From Bordetella parapertussis (GTDB taxonomy: Bacteria > Pseudomonadota > Gammaproteobacteria > Burkholderiales > SG8-41): 59,964 nucleotides of DNA. Below the pieces are notes generated by a model. The model saw only the letters and a program-made list of their open reading frames with translations, ran no database searches and was not told the DNA's origin. The position numbers were made by a program, and so were the translations under genes. Each line of letters starts with the position of its first letter. The stretch's first letter is position 1. The stretch is taken from contig CAMCYP010000020.1 of assembly GCA_945885345.1 (NCBI GenBank), positions 1 to 59,964 on the forward strand. The letters are read 5' to 3'. This document shows positions 37,661 to 45,381 of the stretch, in pieces.

Positions 37661-38788
37661 ATGGAGTTCAACGTACATCATCAGGTGCTGGCAGCGGTAT
37701 TTGCCGTCGCCCTCGCACTCGGCGCGATCGTCAACAAAACCAATTTCTGCACCATGGGCGCGGTATCCGACTGGATCAACATCGGCGACAGCGGGCGCAT
37801 GCGTGCGTGGCTGTTCGCGATGGCGATTGCCATCACCGGAGTGCTGGTGATGGAAACCACCGGCATGATCAATCTGTCCGGTGAAACGTTTCCACCATAT
37901 CGCACAGCGAATTTCAGCTGGCTGCGTTATGTCGTTGGCGGTGCGATGTTCGGTATCGGCATGACGCTGGCCAGCGGCTGTGGCAACAAGACGCTGGTGC
38001 GCGTCGGTGCCGGCAACCTGAAATCGCTGATGGTACTGGTGATTGCATCATTGATGGCGTACCTGATGATGTGGACGCCGTTCTACGAAAAATTCTTTCA
38101 TCCCTGGGTGACGGCGACGGCCATCGATCTCACGCAACACGGCGTGAACACCCAGGAGCTCGGTGCGCTGATCGCCGGCCTGTTCGGTTTGCAATCTTCA
38201 CCCACGCTCAATGCAGCGGTTGGCGGCGTGCTGGCGCTGGGCCTGTTCATCCATGTATTCCGTTCTGTGGATTTCCGCGGCAGCCTCGACAATATATTGG
38301 GTGGCGGCGCGGTCGGGCTCGCTGTGCTGGCGGGTTGGCACCTGACCGGCGGGCCGCTGGGGCAGGCATGGAAGGAATATGCCGAATTCGCGACCGCAGT
38401 GCCCAGTCGCGTTCAGGTGCAGTCGTACACTTTCATCAGCCCGATGGGCGACAGCGTGCGTTACCTGTTGAGTCCGGATAACACCGCTTTGATCAATTTC
38501 GGCGTGGTGGCCCTGGCCGGCGTCATTGCCGGCTCGTTTATCTATGCGTTGATTACAAAGAGCTTTCGCGTCGAATGGTTTGCTTCACTCAAGGATTTCG
38601 TCAATCACGCAGTGGGCGGCGTATTGATGGGTGTCGGTGGCGTACTGTCGATGGGATGCACGGTCGGGCAGGCGATTACCGGCATGTCAACGCTTGCATT
38701 GGGCTCGTTGCTGACTTTTTTTGCCATTGTCATTGGCGCTGCAGCTACCATGAAATACCAGTACTGGCGAATGATGCAGGAGGCATGA
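37661..38788 (+). CDS. YeeE/YedE-family sulfur (thiosulfate-type) transporter
   Basis: 375-residue inner-membrane protein with about nine helices. The DUF395 cysteines thought to relay thiosulfate are present: Cys30 (NKTNFCTMGA), Cys107 (LASGCGNKTLVR) and a third in VLSMGCTVGQAITG. ATG 37661 has a strong GGAGGAG site. A longer frame from 37640 lacks one. No sulfur-relay partner (TusA, YeeD) is adjacent, so the sulfur substrate is inferred from family only. Confidence 0.87.
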   Translation: MEFNVHHQVLAAVFAVALALGAIVNKTNFCTMGAVSDWINIGDSGRMRAWLFAMAIAITGVLVMETTGMINLSGETFPPYRTANFSWLRYVVGGAMFGIGMTLASGCGNKTLVRVGAGNLKSLMVLVIASLMAYLMMWTPFYEKFFHPWVTATAIDLTQHGVNTQELGALIAGLFGLQSSPTLNAAVGGVLALGLFIHVFRSVDFRGSLDNILGGGAVGLAVLAGWHLTGGPLGQAWKEYAEFATAVPSRVQVQSYTFISPMGDSVRYLLSPDNTALINFGVVALAGVIAGSFIYALITKSFRVEWFASLKDFVNHAVGGVLMGVGGVLSMGCTVGQAITGMSTLALGSLLTFFAIVIGAAATMKYQYWRMMQEA

Positions 38789-38821
38789 GCACGCATTGGC
38801 ACATTCAGGGGGATAACTTGG

Positions 38822-38850
38822 TTGACCCCCATGTCCGTCACGGTTAAAAT
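38822..38850 (+). promoter_or_regulatory. Sigma-70 promoter of tRNA-Lys
   Basis: TTGACC (38822-38827) and TAAAAT (38845-38850) are separated by 17 bases, with a GC-rich discriminator (tcgcccc) as expected for a stringently controlled stable RNA. Confidence 0.8.
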
Positions 38851-38864
38851 TCGCCCCTCTTTTT

Positions 38865-38940
38865 GGGAGGTTAGCTCAGCCGGTAGAGCAGCGGACTTTT
38901 AATCCGTTGGTCGCGAGTTCGAATCTCGCACCTCCTACCA
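38865..38940 (+). tRNA. tRNA-Lys(UUU)
   Basis: A 76-base cloverleaf. Acceptor GGGAGGT pairs with ACCTCCT (one G-T pair), the D-loop is TTAGCTCAGCCGGTAGAGCA, the anticodon loop is CTTTTAA with anticodon TTT, the T-arm has GTTCGAATC, and CCA is encoded. Confidence 0.98.
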
Positions 38941-38950
38941 TTTACGGATC

Positions 38951-38986
38951 AAGGAGTTAGCTCAAAAAGCTAACTCCTTTTTCTTT
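38951..38986 (+). terminator. Terminator after tRNA-Lys
   Basis: A perfect 12-bp stem AAGGAGTTAGCT (38951-38962) / AGCTAACTCCTT (38968-38979) with a five-base loop, followed by a T-rich tail. Confidence 0.9.
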
Positions 38987-39038
38987 TCAGCCTGGATTCC
39001 CCGGCTTTGCCCATCGCGGCGCATATTTTTAATCCAGG

Positions 39039-39150
39039 TTATTCGTGTATCCCGGCGTCCTTGATGATCTTGCCCATCTTCGTCGGTGAACTGGCGACGA
39101 TCTTGGCGCCGAGATTGAACATGCGCTCCTTCATCTCCGGTTGAGCGTGC
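39039..39150 (-). pseudogene. C-terminal remnant of a Bug-family (TctC) solute-binding protein
   Basis: Minus-strand translation gives PEMKERMFNLGAKIVASSP followed by TKMGKIIKDAGIHE and a stop. This matches the characteristic Bug end (PEVKERLAALGAEPVGSTP, WAKVIKDAGI). Upstream the similarity fades at once, so only about 35 codons survive. Bug genes abound in Burkholderiales. It fills most of the otherwise empty space between the tRNA terminator and 39250. Confidence 0.55.
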
Positions 39151-39249
39151 GCGTATGTTGGTTTTCGTACGGATGATCTGACCGCCAATGAGATAAATTA
39201 AATGACGCAGCAATTTATTGATCGATAACCCGGCCACAAAATCGAGGCA

Positions 39250-39486
39250 ATGGTGAAAACCGCCAAAAAATCCATCAAGCAGGCCAGGCGCAAAGCCAAT
39301 CTGACGGCGTATCGTGTTCGCGATACGGTCAGGACGGTTCGCGGGGTGGGCGTCATCAAGTTTGTCTTCCCGCGTGGGCCGAATGGCAAGACTGCCTATT
39401 CAGTCAGTTTTGCCAATAAACGGCTGGGCATCATTTTTCACGAAAAAGAGCTTGTCCCTGGCTCCAGCGGGCTCCGTCACACGTAA
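39250..39486 (+). CDS. Hypothetical small basic protein
   Basis: 78-residue ORF with a GAGG just before ATG 39250. The product is strongly basic at the N-terminus (KTAKKSIKQARRKANL), then has a beta-like middle (GVIKFVFPRGPNGKTAYSVSFANKRLGIIFHEKEL). No family is recognised. It ends 67 bases before a palindromic site of the CRP-like set. It could be a fragment, as the neighbouring Bug remnant shows that this stretch is decaying. Confidence 0.4.
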   Translation: MVKTAKKSIKQARRKANLTAYRVRDTVRTVRGVGVIKFVFPRGPNGKTAYSVSFANKRLGIIFHEKELVPGSSGLRHT

Positions 39487-39552
39487 CTTGACCGGTTGTG
39501 CTGCGCTGTCCGGTTCCCCCCGCTGTGCTGGCCAGAGTTCCGCGGCTGCTTA

Positions 39553-39568
39553 TGTGCGTTTCCGCACA
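39553..39568. promoter_or_regulatory. CRP/FNR-like palindrome upstream of Anbu
   Basis: TGTGCG-TTTC-CGCACA is a perfect inverted repeat. A TACAGT hexamer starts 30.5 bases from its centre, where a class II activated promoter would have its -10. The site ends 109 bases before the GTG. Confidence 0.55.
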
Positions 39569-39676
39569 ATGCAATTGGCCGTCGAAGGGCTACAGTCCGC
39601 CACCGATGAAACCCGCGGCGGGTTGGCACGGCAATTTTTCCGGAATGGGTTATCCCTTGAATCGAAAGCGCGCGGC

Positions 39677-40405
39677 GTGACCTATTGCATAGGGGTAATG
39701 CTTGATCAGGGTTTGATTTTTGCATCCGACTCGCGCACGAATGCCGGCATGGATAACATCGCCAAATTCTGCAAGATGACAGTGTTCGAGCGGCCCGGCG
39801 ACCGTGTCATTGTGTTGCTGAGTTCGGGGAACCTGGCGGGCACACAGGCCGTGATCGGTGTGCTTAACCAGCGCTGTGATGCCGGCGACTCGATGCCCAA
39901 TCTCTGGGGCGCGCACACCATGTTCGATGTCGCGATGCTGGTCTCTGACGCCATGCGTGATATCGAGCGCAGGGACGGCGTCTACCTGGAGGACAGCGAT
40001 ATCAGTTTCAATTCCTCCTTCATCGTCGGCGGGCAGATCGGCAGCGAACGATTGCGGTTGTTCCGGATTTATCCCGAAGGCAATTTTATCGAGGCCGGTA
40101 TCGATACCCCGTTTTTCCAGACCGGTGAAACCAAGTACGGAAAACCGATCATCGATCGCGTGATCACGCCTGCGACACCGCTGACGGATGCCACAAAGTG
40201 TGTGCTGGTGTCCTTTGATCTGACCATGCGCAGCAACCTGTCGGTGGGCATGCCGATCGACCTGATTTGTTACGAACTGGACAGCCTCAAAGTCGATCGG
40301 CGGCGTCGTCTCGACAACGGCGATGCCTATTTCACCGCCCTCAGTCGCGACTGGAGCGACGGTACCAGGCAGGTGTTCCGCCAGTTGCCTGAACTGCTCT
40401 GGTAG
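39677..40405 (+). CDS. Anbu, proteasome-type protease (ancestral beta subunit)
   Basis: 242-residue Ntn-hydrolase starting GTG 39677. After Met removal the nucleophile is Thr1 (TYCIGVMLDQGLIFASDSRTNAG), with Asp17 and Lys32 at proteasome-type spacing. Anbu forms helical or ring assemblies. It is normally found with a transglutaminase-like protein, an alpha-E protein and an ATP-grasp enzyme, none of which are present here. The open frame extends upstream to 39314, but a longer start would bury Thr1. A 16-bp palindrome lies 109 bases upstream. Confidence 0.85.
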   Translation: MTYCIGVMLDQGLIFASDSRTNAGMDNIAKFCKMTVFERPGDRVIVLLSSGNLAGTQAVIGVLNQRCDAGDSMPNLWGAHTMFDVAMLVSDAMRDIERRDGVYLEDSDISFNSSFIVGGQIGSERLRLFRIYPEGNFIEAGIDTPFFQTGETKYGKPIIDRVITPATPLTDATKCVLVSFDLTMRSNLSVGMPIDLICYELDSLKVDRRRRLDNGDAYFTALSRDWSDGTRQVFRQLPELLW

Positions 40406-40422
40406 AGGTTTGAAGGGAAGCT

Positions 40423-40452
40423 GCTTATTGCCTTGTTAACAAGGTGATAAGC
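40423..40452. repeat. 30-bp near-perfect palindrome after Anbu
   Basis: GCTTATTGCCTTGTT is followed directly by AACAAGGTGATAAGC: 15 pairs with two G-T wobbles and no spacer. There is no T-tract, so it looks more like an operator or extruding palindrome than a terminator. A similar core, TTGTTATCAAGG, recurs at 40557. Confidence 0.5.
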
Positions 40453-40514
40453 GGATGGCCGTGGCATATCAGCAGGCGGCGCTGCCTGCCGGCCCCGCAC
40501 AAATAATCCTACTA

Positions 40515-40530
40515 TGCGTGATGACGTACA
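40515..40530. promoter_or_regulatory. Degenerate CRP/FNR-like palindrome upstream of the collagen-like gene
   Basis: TGCGTG-ATGA-CGTACA matches the TGTRCG-N4-CGYACA consensus at 10 of 12 arm positions. It ends 115 bases before ATG 40645, the same distance class as the other sites. Confidence 0.35.
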
Positions 40531-40644
40531 GAGCCGGGCGACATGCGCGACGTAACTTGTTATCAAGGATCGTTACTGCGCACACACGATTCCGCATTAA
40601 AGGGATTCGATCCGTGCGTTGTTAACTAAGCCAGAGGAACAGTG

Positions 40645-41313
40645 ATGAACCATTCAATCGTGTTGGACAAGATGATGAAACGCCCGCTGCTGCTTGCGGT
40701 GATTGCAACGCTTGCCGTGGTGGGCTGCAGTTCTGTGCCACCTGCCCAGCAGGTTTCGAGCGAGCCCCGCAGTCTGGTGGGCCCGCGCGGTGCTGATGGT
40801 CCTGCCGGCCCTCCCGGTGCGCAAGGCCCGGTTGGTGCGACGGGAGCTACGGGTGTGCCGATGGCTGGCCCGGCCGGTGCTGATGGTCCGACGGGACCTG
40901 CGGGCATACAAGGTCCTACTGGCGCGACGGGTGCCCGTGGCATAGCTGTGGTCGGCCCTGCGGGTGCGCAAGGCGCTGCTGGTCCTGCCGGCGCGCAAGG
41001 TGCTATCGGCAACACTGGTGCCCAAGGCGCCAGCATGGCCGGTCCTGCCGGCCCGACGGGACGTGCCGGTGCCGCTGGTGTGCAAGGTGTAGTGGGGAGC
41101 ACGGGTGCCGCCGGCCCGACGCTGGTCGGTCCTGCCGGCCCCGCCGGCTATACCGGTGTGGCTGGTGCACAGGGCGCAACGGGATATACGGGCGCGCAAG
41201 GCAGCACTGAAATGGGTGGCGTGGCTGGCCGTACCGGCGATACCGGCGATACCGGTCCGCAGGGCCCGGTGGGTCCGACCGGCGAGCGGGGTCCCGTCGG
41301 TGTAGCCAACTGA
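40645..41313 (+). CDS. Collagen-like repeat lipoprotein
   Basis: 222 residues. A hydrophobic segment and lipobox (LAVVGCSS, Cys28) mark a lipoprotein. From residue 46 to 222 it is Gly-X-Y collagen sequence rich in Pro, Ala and Thr. Residues 46-190 are five modules of exactly 29 residues, each with eight triplets and one G-X4-G break (VPMA, IAVV, ASMA, PTLV, STEM). ATG 40645 is preceded by GAGGAA. It should form a surface or periplasmic triple-helical stalk anchored by lipid. No globular trimerisation head is visible. Confidence 0.85.
   Translation: MNHSIVLDKMMKRPLLLAVIATLAVVGCSSVPPAQQVSSEPRSLVGPRGADGPAGPPGAQGPVGATGATGVPMAGPAGADGPTGPAGIQGPTGATGARGIAVVGPAGAQGAAGPAGAQGAIGNTGAQGASMAGPAGPTGRAGAAGVQGVVGSTGAAGPTLVGPAGPAGYTGVAGAQGATGYTGAQGSTEMGGVAGRTGDTGDTGPQGPVGPTGERGPVGVAN
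40780..41214 (+). repeat. Five tandem 87-bp units encoding 29-residue collagen modules
   Basis: Units begin at 40780, 40867, 40954, 41041 and 41128. Each starts with a GPxG-encoding word and ends with a four-residue break. Consensus at protein level is GPAGAxGPxGPAGxQGxxG followed by xTGAxGxxxx. Confidence 0.85.
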
Positions 41314-41337
41314 CCCAGCCTCACAGTCTGGATCGTT

Positions 41338-41369
41338 AAACGGCGCGATCGTGAGATTGCGCCGTTTTT
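41338..41369 (+). terminator. Terminator after the collagen-like gene
   Basis: AAACGGCGC (41338-41346) pairs with GCGCCGTTT (41359-41367), followed by more T. It ends the collagen-like lipoprotein transcript. Confidence 0.88.
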
Positions 41370-41439
41370 ACGTGGAGAATGTTCCTGACGGAGTGTTGCT
41401 GAATGAACTTGCCGAATTTGCCGACGGCAGGGCAGACGC

Positions 41440-41775
41440 TTAAATCGCCGGAGCGCCTTTTTTCCACAGCACACCACAGTCCTGCAGTGCTGCAGCAGAC
41501 AGCAGCTGAATCAGGGGATAGGCGCGCAGTCCGAGCGTCACCGGCGGCGCAGCGTCAGGATCTGCTTTCCCCGGCGTAACGTCTGGTTTGTTTTGTTCTT
41601 CGGGGCCGACGATGGCAAGGGCCTGTTGCAGTTGCGTAATCGCTGCGGGAATCGCGGCGGCGGGCAGTGCGCCCGGCACGGCACCGCTGTGCCCCATCAT
41701 CTTCAGCAGTGTGACTGCTATATCGCCAAACAAGGTGACGCTGCTCCACGCTTTGCTATGAAAAGTTACGAGCAT
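41440..41775 (-). CDS. DUF1840 domain protein
   Basis: 111-residue cytoplasmic protein starting MLVTFHSKAWSSVTLFGDIAVTLLKMMGHSGAVPGAL, the family hallmark. The middle is Pro/Ala rich and the C-terminus has CGVLWKKG. Function is unknown. The family is common in betaproteobacteria. It follows the DUF3096 gene by 60 bases on the same strand and is probably co-transcribed with it. Confidence 0.88.
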   Translation of the reverse strand: MLVTFHSKAWSSVTLFGDIAVTLLKMMGHSGAVPGALPAAAIPAAITQLQQALAIVGPEEQNKPDVTPGKADPDAAPPVTLGLRAYPLIQLLSAAALQDCGVLWKKGAPAI

Positions 41776-41835
41776 GGGGGATTTACTCCGTGAATGGATT
41801 CAAGGAGTCGGTTCTTGCGACAGGGCGCAAGGCGA

Positions 41836-41988
41836 TCAAAAGTGAAAGTTGCCGGCACCGAAGAGCCCGATCAGACCGATGACGATCAGATACAGTGCGA
41901 CGATAAAGTTCAGCAATCGGGGAATGACAAGAATAAGAATTCCGGCGATCAGTGAGATCAGGGGAGTAAGGCCCAGGTTGATGGTCAT
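41836..41988 (-). CDS. DUF3096 small membrane protein
   Basis: 50-residue protein made almost entirely of two hydrophobic helices (LGLTPLISLIAGILILVIPRLLNFIVALYLIVIGLIGLFG), the DUF3096 pattern. The start at 41988 follows AAGGACG. A longer frame to 42108 gives a non-family leader. A CRP-like palindrome (42092-42107) lies 104 bases upstream with a TACATT -10 candidate at 42070-42065. Confidence 0.85.
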   Translation of the reverse strand: MTINLGLTPLISLIAGILILVIPRLLNFIVALYLIVIGLIGLFGAGNFHF

Positions 41989-42091
41989 CGCAGCGTCCTT
42001 TTGTTTCGTTTTGTCAGTACAGCTGAAACCGGAAACCGGCTTCAGTCTGCATGATGATGAACTGAATGTACATCGGAAGTGATGTCGACTC

Positions 42092-42107
42092 AGTGCGGAT
42101 CCGTACA
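42092..42107. promoter_or_regulatory. CRP/FNR-like palindrome serving DUF3096 (minus)
   Basis: AGTGCG-GATC-CGTACA, one arm base off consensus. On the minus strand TACATT occupies 42070-42065, starting exactly 29.5 bases from the site centre as in class II promoters. Confidence 0.5.
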
Positions 42108-42129
42108 TAGATTAATGGATCGCCGGATA

Positions 42130-42145
42130 TGTGCGACAACGCACA
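42130..42145. promoter_or_regulatory. CRP/FNR-like palindrome serving superoxide dismutase (plus)
   Basis: TGTGCG-ACAA-CGCACA is a perfect arm match. GACAAT at 42167-42172 starts exactly 29.5 bases from the centre. Two sites 38 bp apart thus serve two divergent genes. Confidence 0.55.
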
Positions 42146-42228
42146 GAGCAATTCAGGCGATGAAATGACAATCGGCGTAACAAATTTATCCCGGCGCGTC
42201 AGCGCTGTGCCTTATCAGGAGCCGGTCC

Positions 42229-42903
42229 GTGAAGCACACCCTTCCGCCTTTGCCGTACGACTACGCGGCACTGGAGCCACATATCGATGCGCGCACCATG
42301 AAGCTGCACCACGACATGCATCATGCATCGTATGTGGAGAAACTGAATTCGCTGCTGGAAAAATATCCGGAATTCGAGGAGCGTACGGCAACCTGGCTGT
42401 TGCGTAACCGGGGAAAAATTCCCGAAGCAGTGCGAAGTGCCGTGCACAATAATGCGGGCGGGCACGTCAATCACTGCATGCTGTGGCTGGCCATGGCGCC
42501 GGACGGAGGAGGCCAGCCGACCGGTGCGCTTGCGGATGCAATCAATCGTGATTTTGGCGGTTTTGAGCAGTTCAAAGCCCGGTTTGCTGAAGCGGGGGCC
42601 AAAGTTTTTGGCGCCGGCTGGGTCTGGCTGGTCAGCGTCCGCCAGGACGGCGGGAAGCTGCAGGTGGAAACCACGACGGGCCACGACAATCCGCTGACGC
42701 AGGGCCACTTTCCGCTGCTGGTCAACGATGTCTGGGAGCACGCGTACTACCTGAAACATGAGAACCGCCGCCCTGAATATCTGGACGGCTGGTGGGCGGT
42801 GACGAACTGGGAAGAAGCGGCGCGGCGTTTTGCGCTTGTTGATGGCTACGTCGCAAGGGAATTCGAAGATGAAGCCGGGCTGGTTGTCCCAACGACGGCC
42901 TGA
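42229..42903 (+). CDS. Fe/Mn superoxide dismutase
   Basis: 224-residue SOD converting superoxide to peroxide and oxygen. Metal ligands are His27 (MKLHHDMHH), His in NNAGGHVNHCMLW, and Asp and His in DVWEHAYY. The NNAGGH word is Mn-type, but the residue equivalent to E. coli MnSOD Gln146 is His (TTGHDNPL), as in some Fe or cambialistic enzymes, so the metal is open. No signal peptide is present. Start GTG 42229 follows CAGGAG. Confidence 0.93.
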   Translation: MKHTLPPLPYDYAALEPHIDARTMKLHHDMHHASYVEKLNSLLEKYPEFEERTATWLLRNRGKIPEAVRSAVHNNAGGHVNHCMLWLAMAPDGGGQPTGALADAINRDFGGFEQFKARFAEAGAKVFGAGWVWLVSVRQDGGKLQVETTTGHDNPLTQGHFPLLVNDVWEHAYYLKHENRRPEYLDGWWAVTNWEEAARRFALVDGYVAREFEDEAGLVVPTTA

Positions 42904-42984
42904 GCGGTCAGCTGGCGCCCTTCCAGCTTTTATCGGAAGACAGAGCCTGCCTGCAAACTCGGCCTCAACCGCGAGTGCATCGGC

Positions 42985-44958
42985 ATGACACTTTCCAGCC
43001 CACTTTCCCGTTTATTCAAGTGGACGGCAGGACTCGTAATCGTCCCCGTCATGCTGGCCGTGCTGCTGATCATGATTTTCGGCTGGAACTGGCTGCGCGC
43101 ACCCGTCGAGCGCATGACGCTGGAAAAAACGGGGCGAGTACTGGCGATCAGCGGCGATATCGAGGTCAAGTTTCATGGTTTGCGGCCACGCGTTCATGTC
43201 GGCGCGGTGAAATTCGCCAACCCGTCGTGGGCCAGGGAAAAACAGATGGTCACGGCGGATGCGGTGGAGATTGCCATCAATCTGCCGCAGTTGTTCCTGC
43301 GCAATATCGTTTTTTCCGAAATACGGCTCAACCGTCCGGTGGTGTTTCTGGAGCAGAGCGGTGATGGCCGGAAAAACTGGTTGCTCGACCTGAGCCAGCA
43401 GGACGAAGGCGCGCGAATCCGGATTGACCGTTTGACGCTGGATCAGGGGCAGCTGGGTTATGACGATGCCGGGGAGAAGACCAGTATCCGTGCACAACTC
43501 TCGACGGCAAGTACTGATGCAGGTGTGGTGTTCAGCGCCCAGGGACAATACAAGGGACTTCCGCTCAAAGGCCGGGGCAATGGCGGGTCGGTGCTGGCGA
43601 TACGCGATGAAAGCACGCCCTATTTACTGAAAGTTGACGTGACCGTCGGTCGCACGCAGATCAAGGCCGAAGGGAGTATCACCAGCCTGCTTAAATTTTC
43701 CGCCATCGACATGCGCCTTGCGCTGAGTGGAGAAAGCCTGGATCAGCTTTATCCATTGCTTGGCATCGCATTTCCGGCAACGCGCCCCTACTCGACCAAT
43801 GGGCACTTGCTGCGTAACGAAAACACCTGGCGTTATGAAAAATTCTCGGGCCGCTTCGGTGACAGTGACATCGCAGGTAATTTAAGCGTGGATACCGGCG
43901 GCAAACGCCCCGCCATCAAAGCCGGGCTGGTTTCCAATGTACTGGCGTTGGATGATCTCGGCCCGGTCATTGGTTCGCGGCCCGGCAGCGTGGCGCAAGC
44001 GACCGGTAAGGCAGTGGATCCGGTTGCGACCGCGTCGACGCGCGGTCGCGTGCTGCCTGACATGCCGTTCAAGACGGATCGCTGGGACAGCGTAGACGCG
44101 GAAGTGACACTGACGGCCAAAACCATCCGCCGCGCCGCGGAGCTGCCAATCGAAGATCTGGTCACCCACCTGAGCTTGCGCGATTCCGTCCTGACCCTCG
44201 ACCCGCTGAATTTCGGTGTTGCCGGCGGCCGGCTCAGTGCCGTCATTAACCTGGACGGACGCAAGAATCCGGTACAGGCGAGTACACGTATTCGCGCACG
44301 GAAAATTCTCTTGGCCAAATTGTTTCCGACCGTCGAGTTGAACAAGACCAGCATTGGTCAGCTCAACGGCGATTTTGATCTGAAGGGGGAAGGCAATTCG
44401 GTGGGGCGCATGCTGGCGACGGCCAACGGCAAGATGGGGCTGGTTGTCGCCAACGGCGAGATCAGCCGCTTGATGATGGAGAAAGTCGGCCTGCATCTCT
44501 GGGAAATACTGCAACTGCAAGTGACCGGTGACCAGCTCATCAAGTTGCGTTGCGGGGTGGCCAGTTTTGACGTCAAGCAAGGCACGATGAATGCTGACGC
44601 GCTGATTTTCGACACCGAAGTCACCACGATCATCGGCACCGGCAGCATCGATCTGGGGCAGGAAAAACTGGATCTGACACTGAATCAGAAAACCAAAAAC
44701 ACCAGTCCGCTGGCATTACGCAGTCCGATTTATGTGCGCGGCAATTTTGCCAATCCGGATATTGAGGTGGACAAGGCGCGCGTCGCTGCGCGCGGTATTG
44801 GCGCGATCGCCTTGGGGCTGATTAATCCCTTGCTGGCGCTGCTTCCGTTGATCGACGCCGGTCCGGGGCAGGACAGTGATTGCGGACAACTGGTGAGGGA
44901 CGCAAGGCGTCTGGCGTCTTCAGAAAGCAAAGCCGACAAAAAAACAGGCCCCCGGTAA
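42985..44958 (+). CDS. AsmA-family inner-membrane protein
   Basis: 657 residues. One N-terminal membrane helix (about 14-36) precedes a large periplasmic part with the AsmA core (RAPVERMTLEKTGRVLAISGDIEVKF) and the C-terminal AsmA_2-type region (INLDGRKNPVQASTRIRARKILLAKLFP, GNSVGRMLATANGKMGLVV). It ends in NFANPDIEVDKARVAARG. AsmA proteins are bridge-like lipid carriers between membranes. It lies 81 bases after the SOD gene, with no palindrome of its own. Confidence 0.9.
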   Translation: MTLSSPLSRLFKWTAGLVIVPVMLAVLLIMIFGWNWLRAPVERMTLEKTGRVLAISGDIEVKFHGLRPRVHVGAVKFANPSWAREKQMVTADAVEIAINLPQLFLRNIVFSEIRLNRPVVFLEQSGDGRKNWLLDLSQQDEGARIRIDRLTLDQGQLGYDDAGEKTSIRAQLSTASTDAGVVFSAQGQYKGLPLKGRGNGGSVLAIRDESTPYLLKVDVTVGRTQIKAEGSITSLLKFSAIDMRLALSGESLDQLYPLLGIAFPATRPYSTNGHLLRNENTWRYEKFSGRFGDSDIAGNLSVDTGGKRPAIKAGLVSNVLALDDLGPVIGSRPGSVAQATGKAVDPVATASTRGRVLPDMPFKTDRWDSVDAEVTLTAKTIRRAAELPIEDLVTHLSLRDSVLTLDPLNFGVAGGRLSAVINLDGRKNPVQASTRIRARKILLAKLFPTVELNKTSIGQLNGDFDLKGEGNSVGRMLATANGKMGLVVANGEISRLMMEKVGLHLWEILQLQVTGDQLIKLRCGVASFDVKQGTMNADALIFDTEVTTIIGTGSIDLGQEKLDLTLNQKTKNTSPLALRSPIYVRGNFANPDIEVDKARVAARGIGAIALGLINPLLALLPLIDAGPGQDSDCGQLVRDARRLASSESKADKKTGPR

Positions 44959-45052
44959 TGAGGATAACCGGAGGCCCCGTCCCGCCGCGCTGCCTCAGGG
45001 GTAAAGCAGTGGCGGGAGCAAGAAGATTATTGCCCGGCTGTTCGGGCAGTTC

Positions 45053-45068
45053 TGTACGAAACCGCACA
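45053..45068. promoter_or_regulatory. CRP/FNR-like palindrome just before DUF3309
   Basis: TGTACG-AAAC-CGCACA matches the arms of the consensus perfectly but ends only 20 bases before ATG 45089. It cannot fit the class II layout for this start and may repress, or act on a promoter not recognised here. Confidence 0.45.
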
Positions 45069-45088
45069 TAACGCCAAGGAGAAGAATC

Positions 45089-45247
45089 ATGGGTCTGGGA
45101 ACCATACTGCTGGTCATTTTGATACTGATGTTGATTGGGGCCATTCCGAGCTGGCCGCACAGCAAGAGCTGGGGTTACGGTCCCAGCGGGGGTTTGGGAT
45201 TGGTGGTGATCATTCTGGTCATCCTGCTGCTGACCGGGCACCTGTGA
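45089..45247 (+). CDS. DUF3309 small membrane protein
   Basis: 52-residue protein with two hydrophobic segments (TILLVILILMLIGAIPSW and LGLVVIILVILLLTG) separated by HSKSWGYGPSGG. This is the DUF3309 pattern often seen in stress-induced small-protein sets. A strong site (AAGGAGA) precedes ATG 45089. Role unknown. Confidence 0.83.
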   Translation: MGLGTILLVILILMLIGAIPSWPHSKSWGYGPSGGLGLVVIILVILLLTGHL

Positions 45248-45264
45248 TCGACAGGCATGACGCA

Positions 45265-45280
45265 TGTGCGTCAGCGAACA
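45265..45280. promoter_or_regulatory. CRP/FNR-like palindrome upstream of the second collagen-like gene
   Basis: TGTGCG-TCAG-CGAACA, one arm base off consensus. TATTTT at 45302-45307 starts exactly 29.5 bases from the centre. The site ends 101 bases before ATG 45382. Confidence 0.5.
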
Positions 45281-45381
45281 GAAGCGCAGGCGGATATGCC
45301 TTATTTTCGGAAGGTAACTCCGGGGGGGCTGTTCAGCTCTCCGGCCCAGCGGTCTTCGTCAGACAATTCAAAGGAATCAAC

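Noticed and set aside
38962..39237. 91-residue minus-strand ORF after tRNA-Lys
   Set aside because: Its product is low-complexity and basic, and begins inside the terminator stem; the recognisable Bug ending is in another frame of the same strand.
40780..41214. Tandem repeat as a CRISPR array
   Set aside because: The 87-bp units have no spacer-repeat structure and translate to continuous collagen modules.
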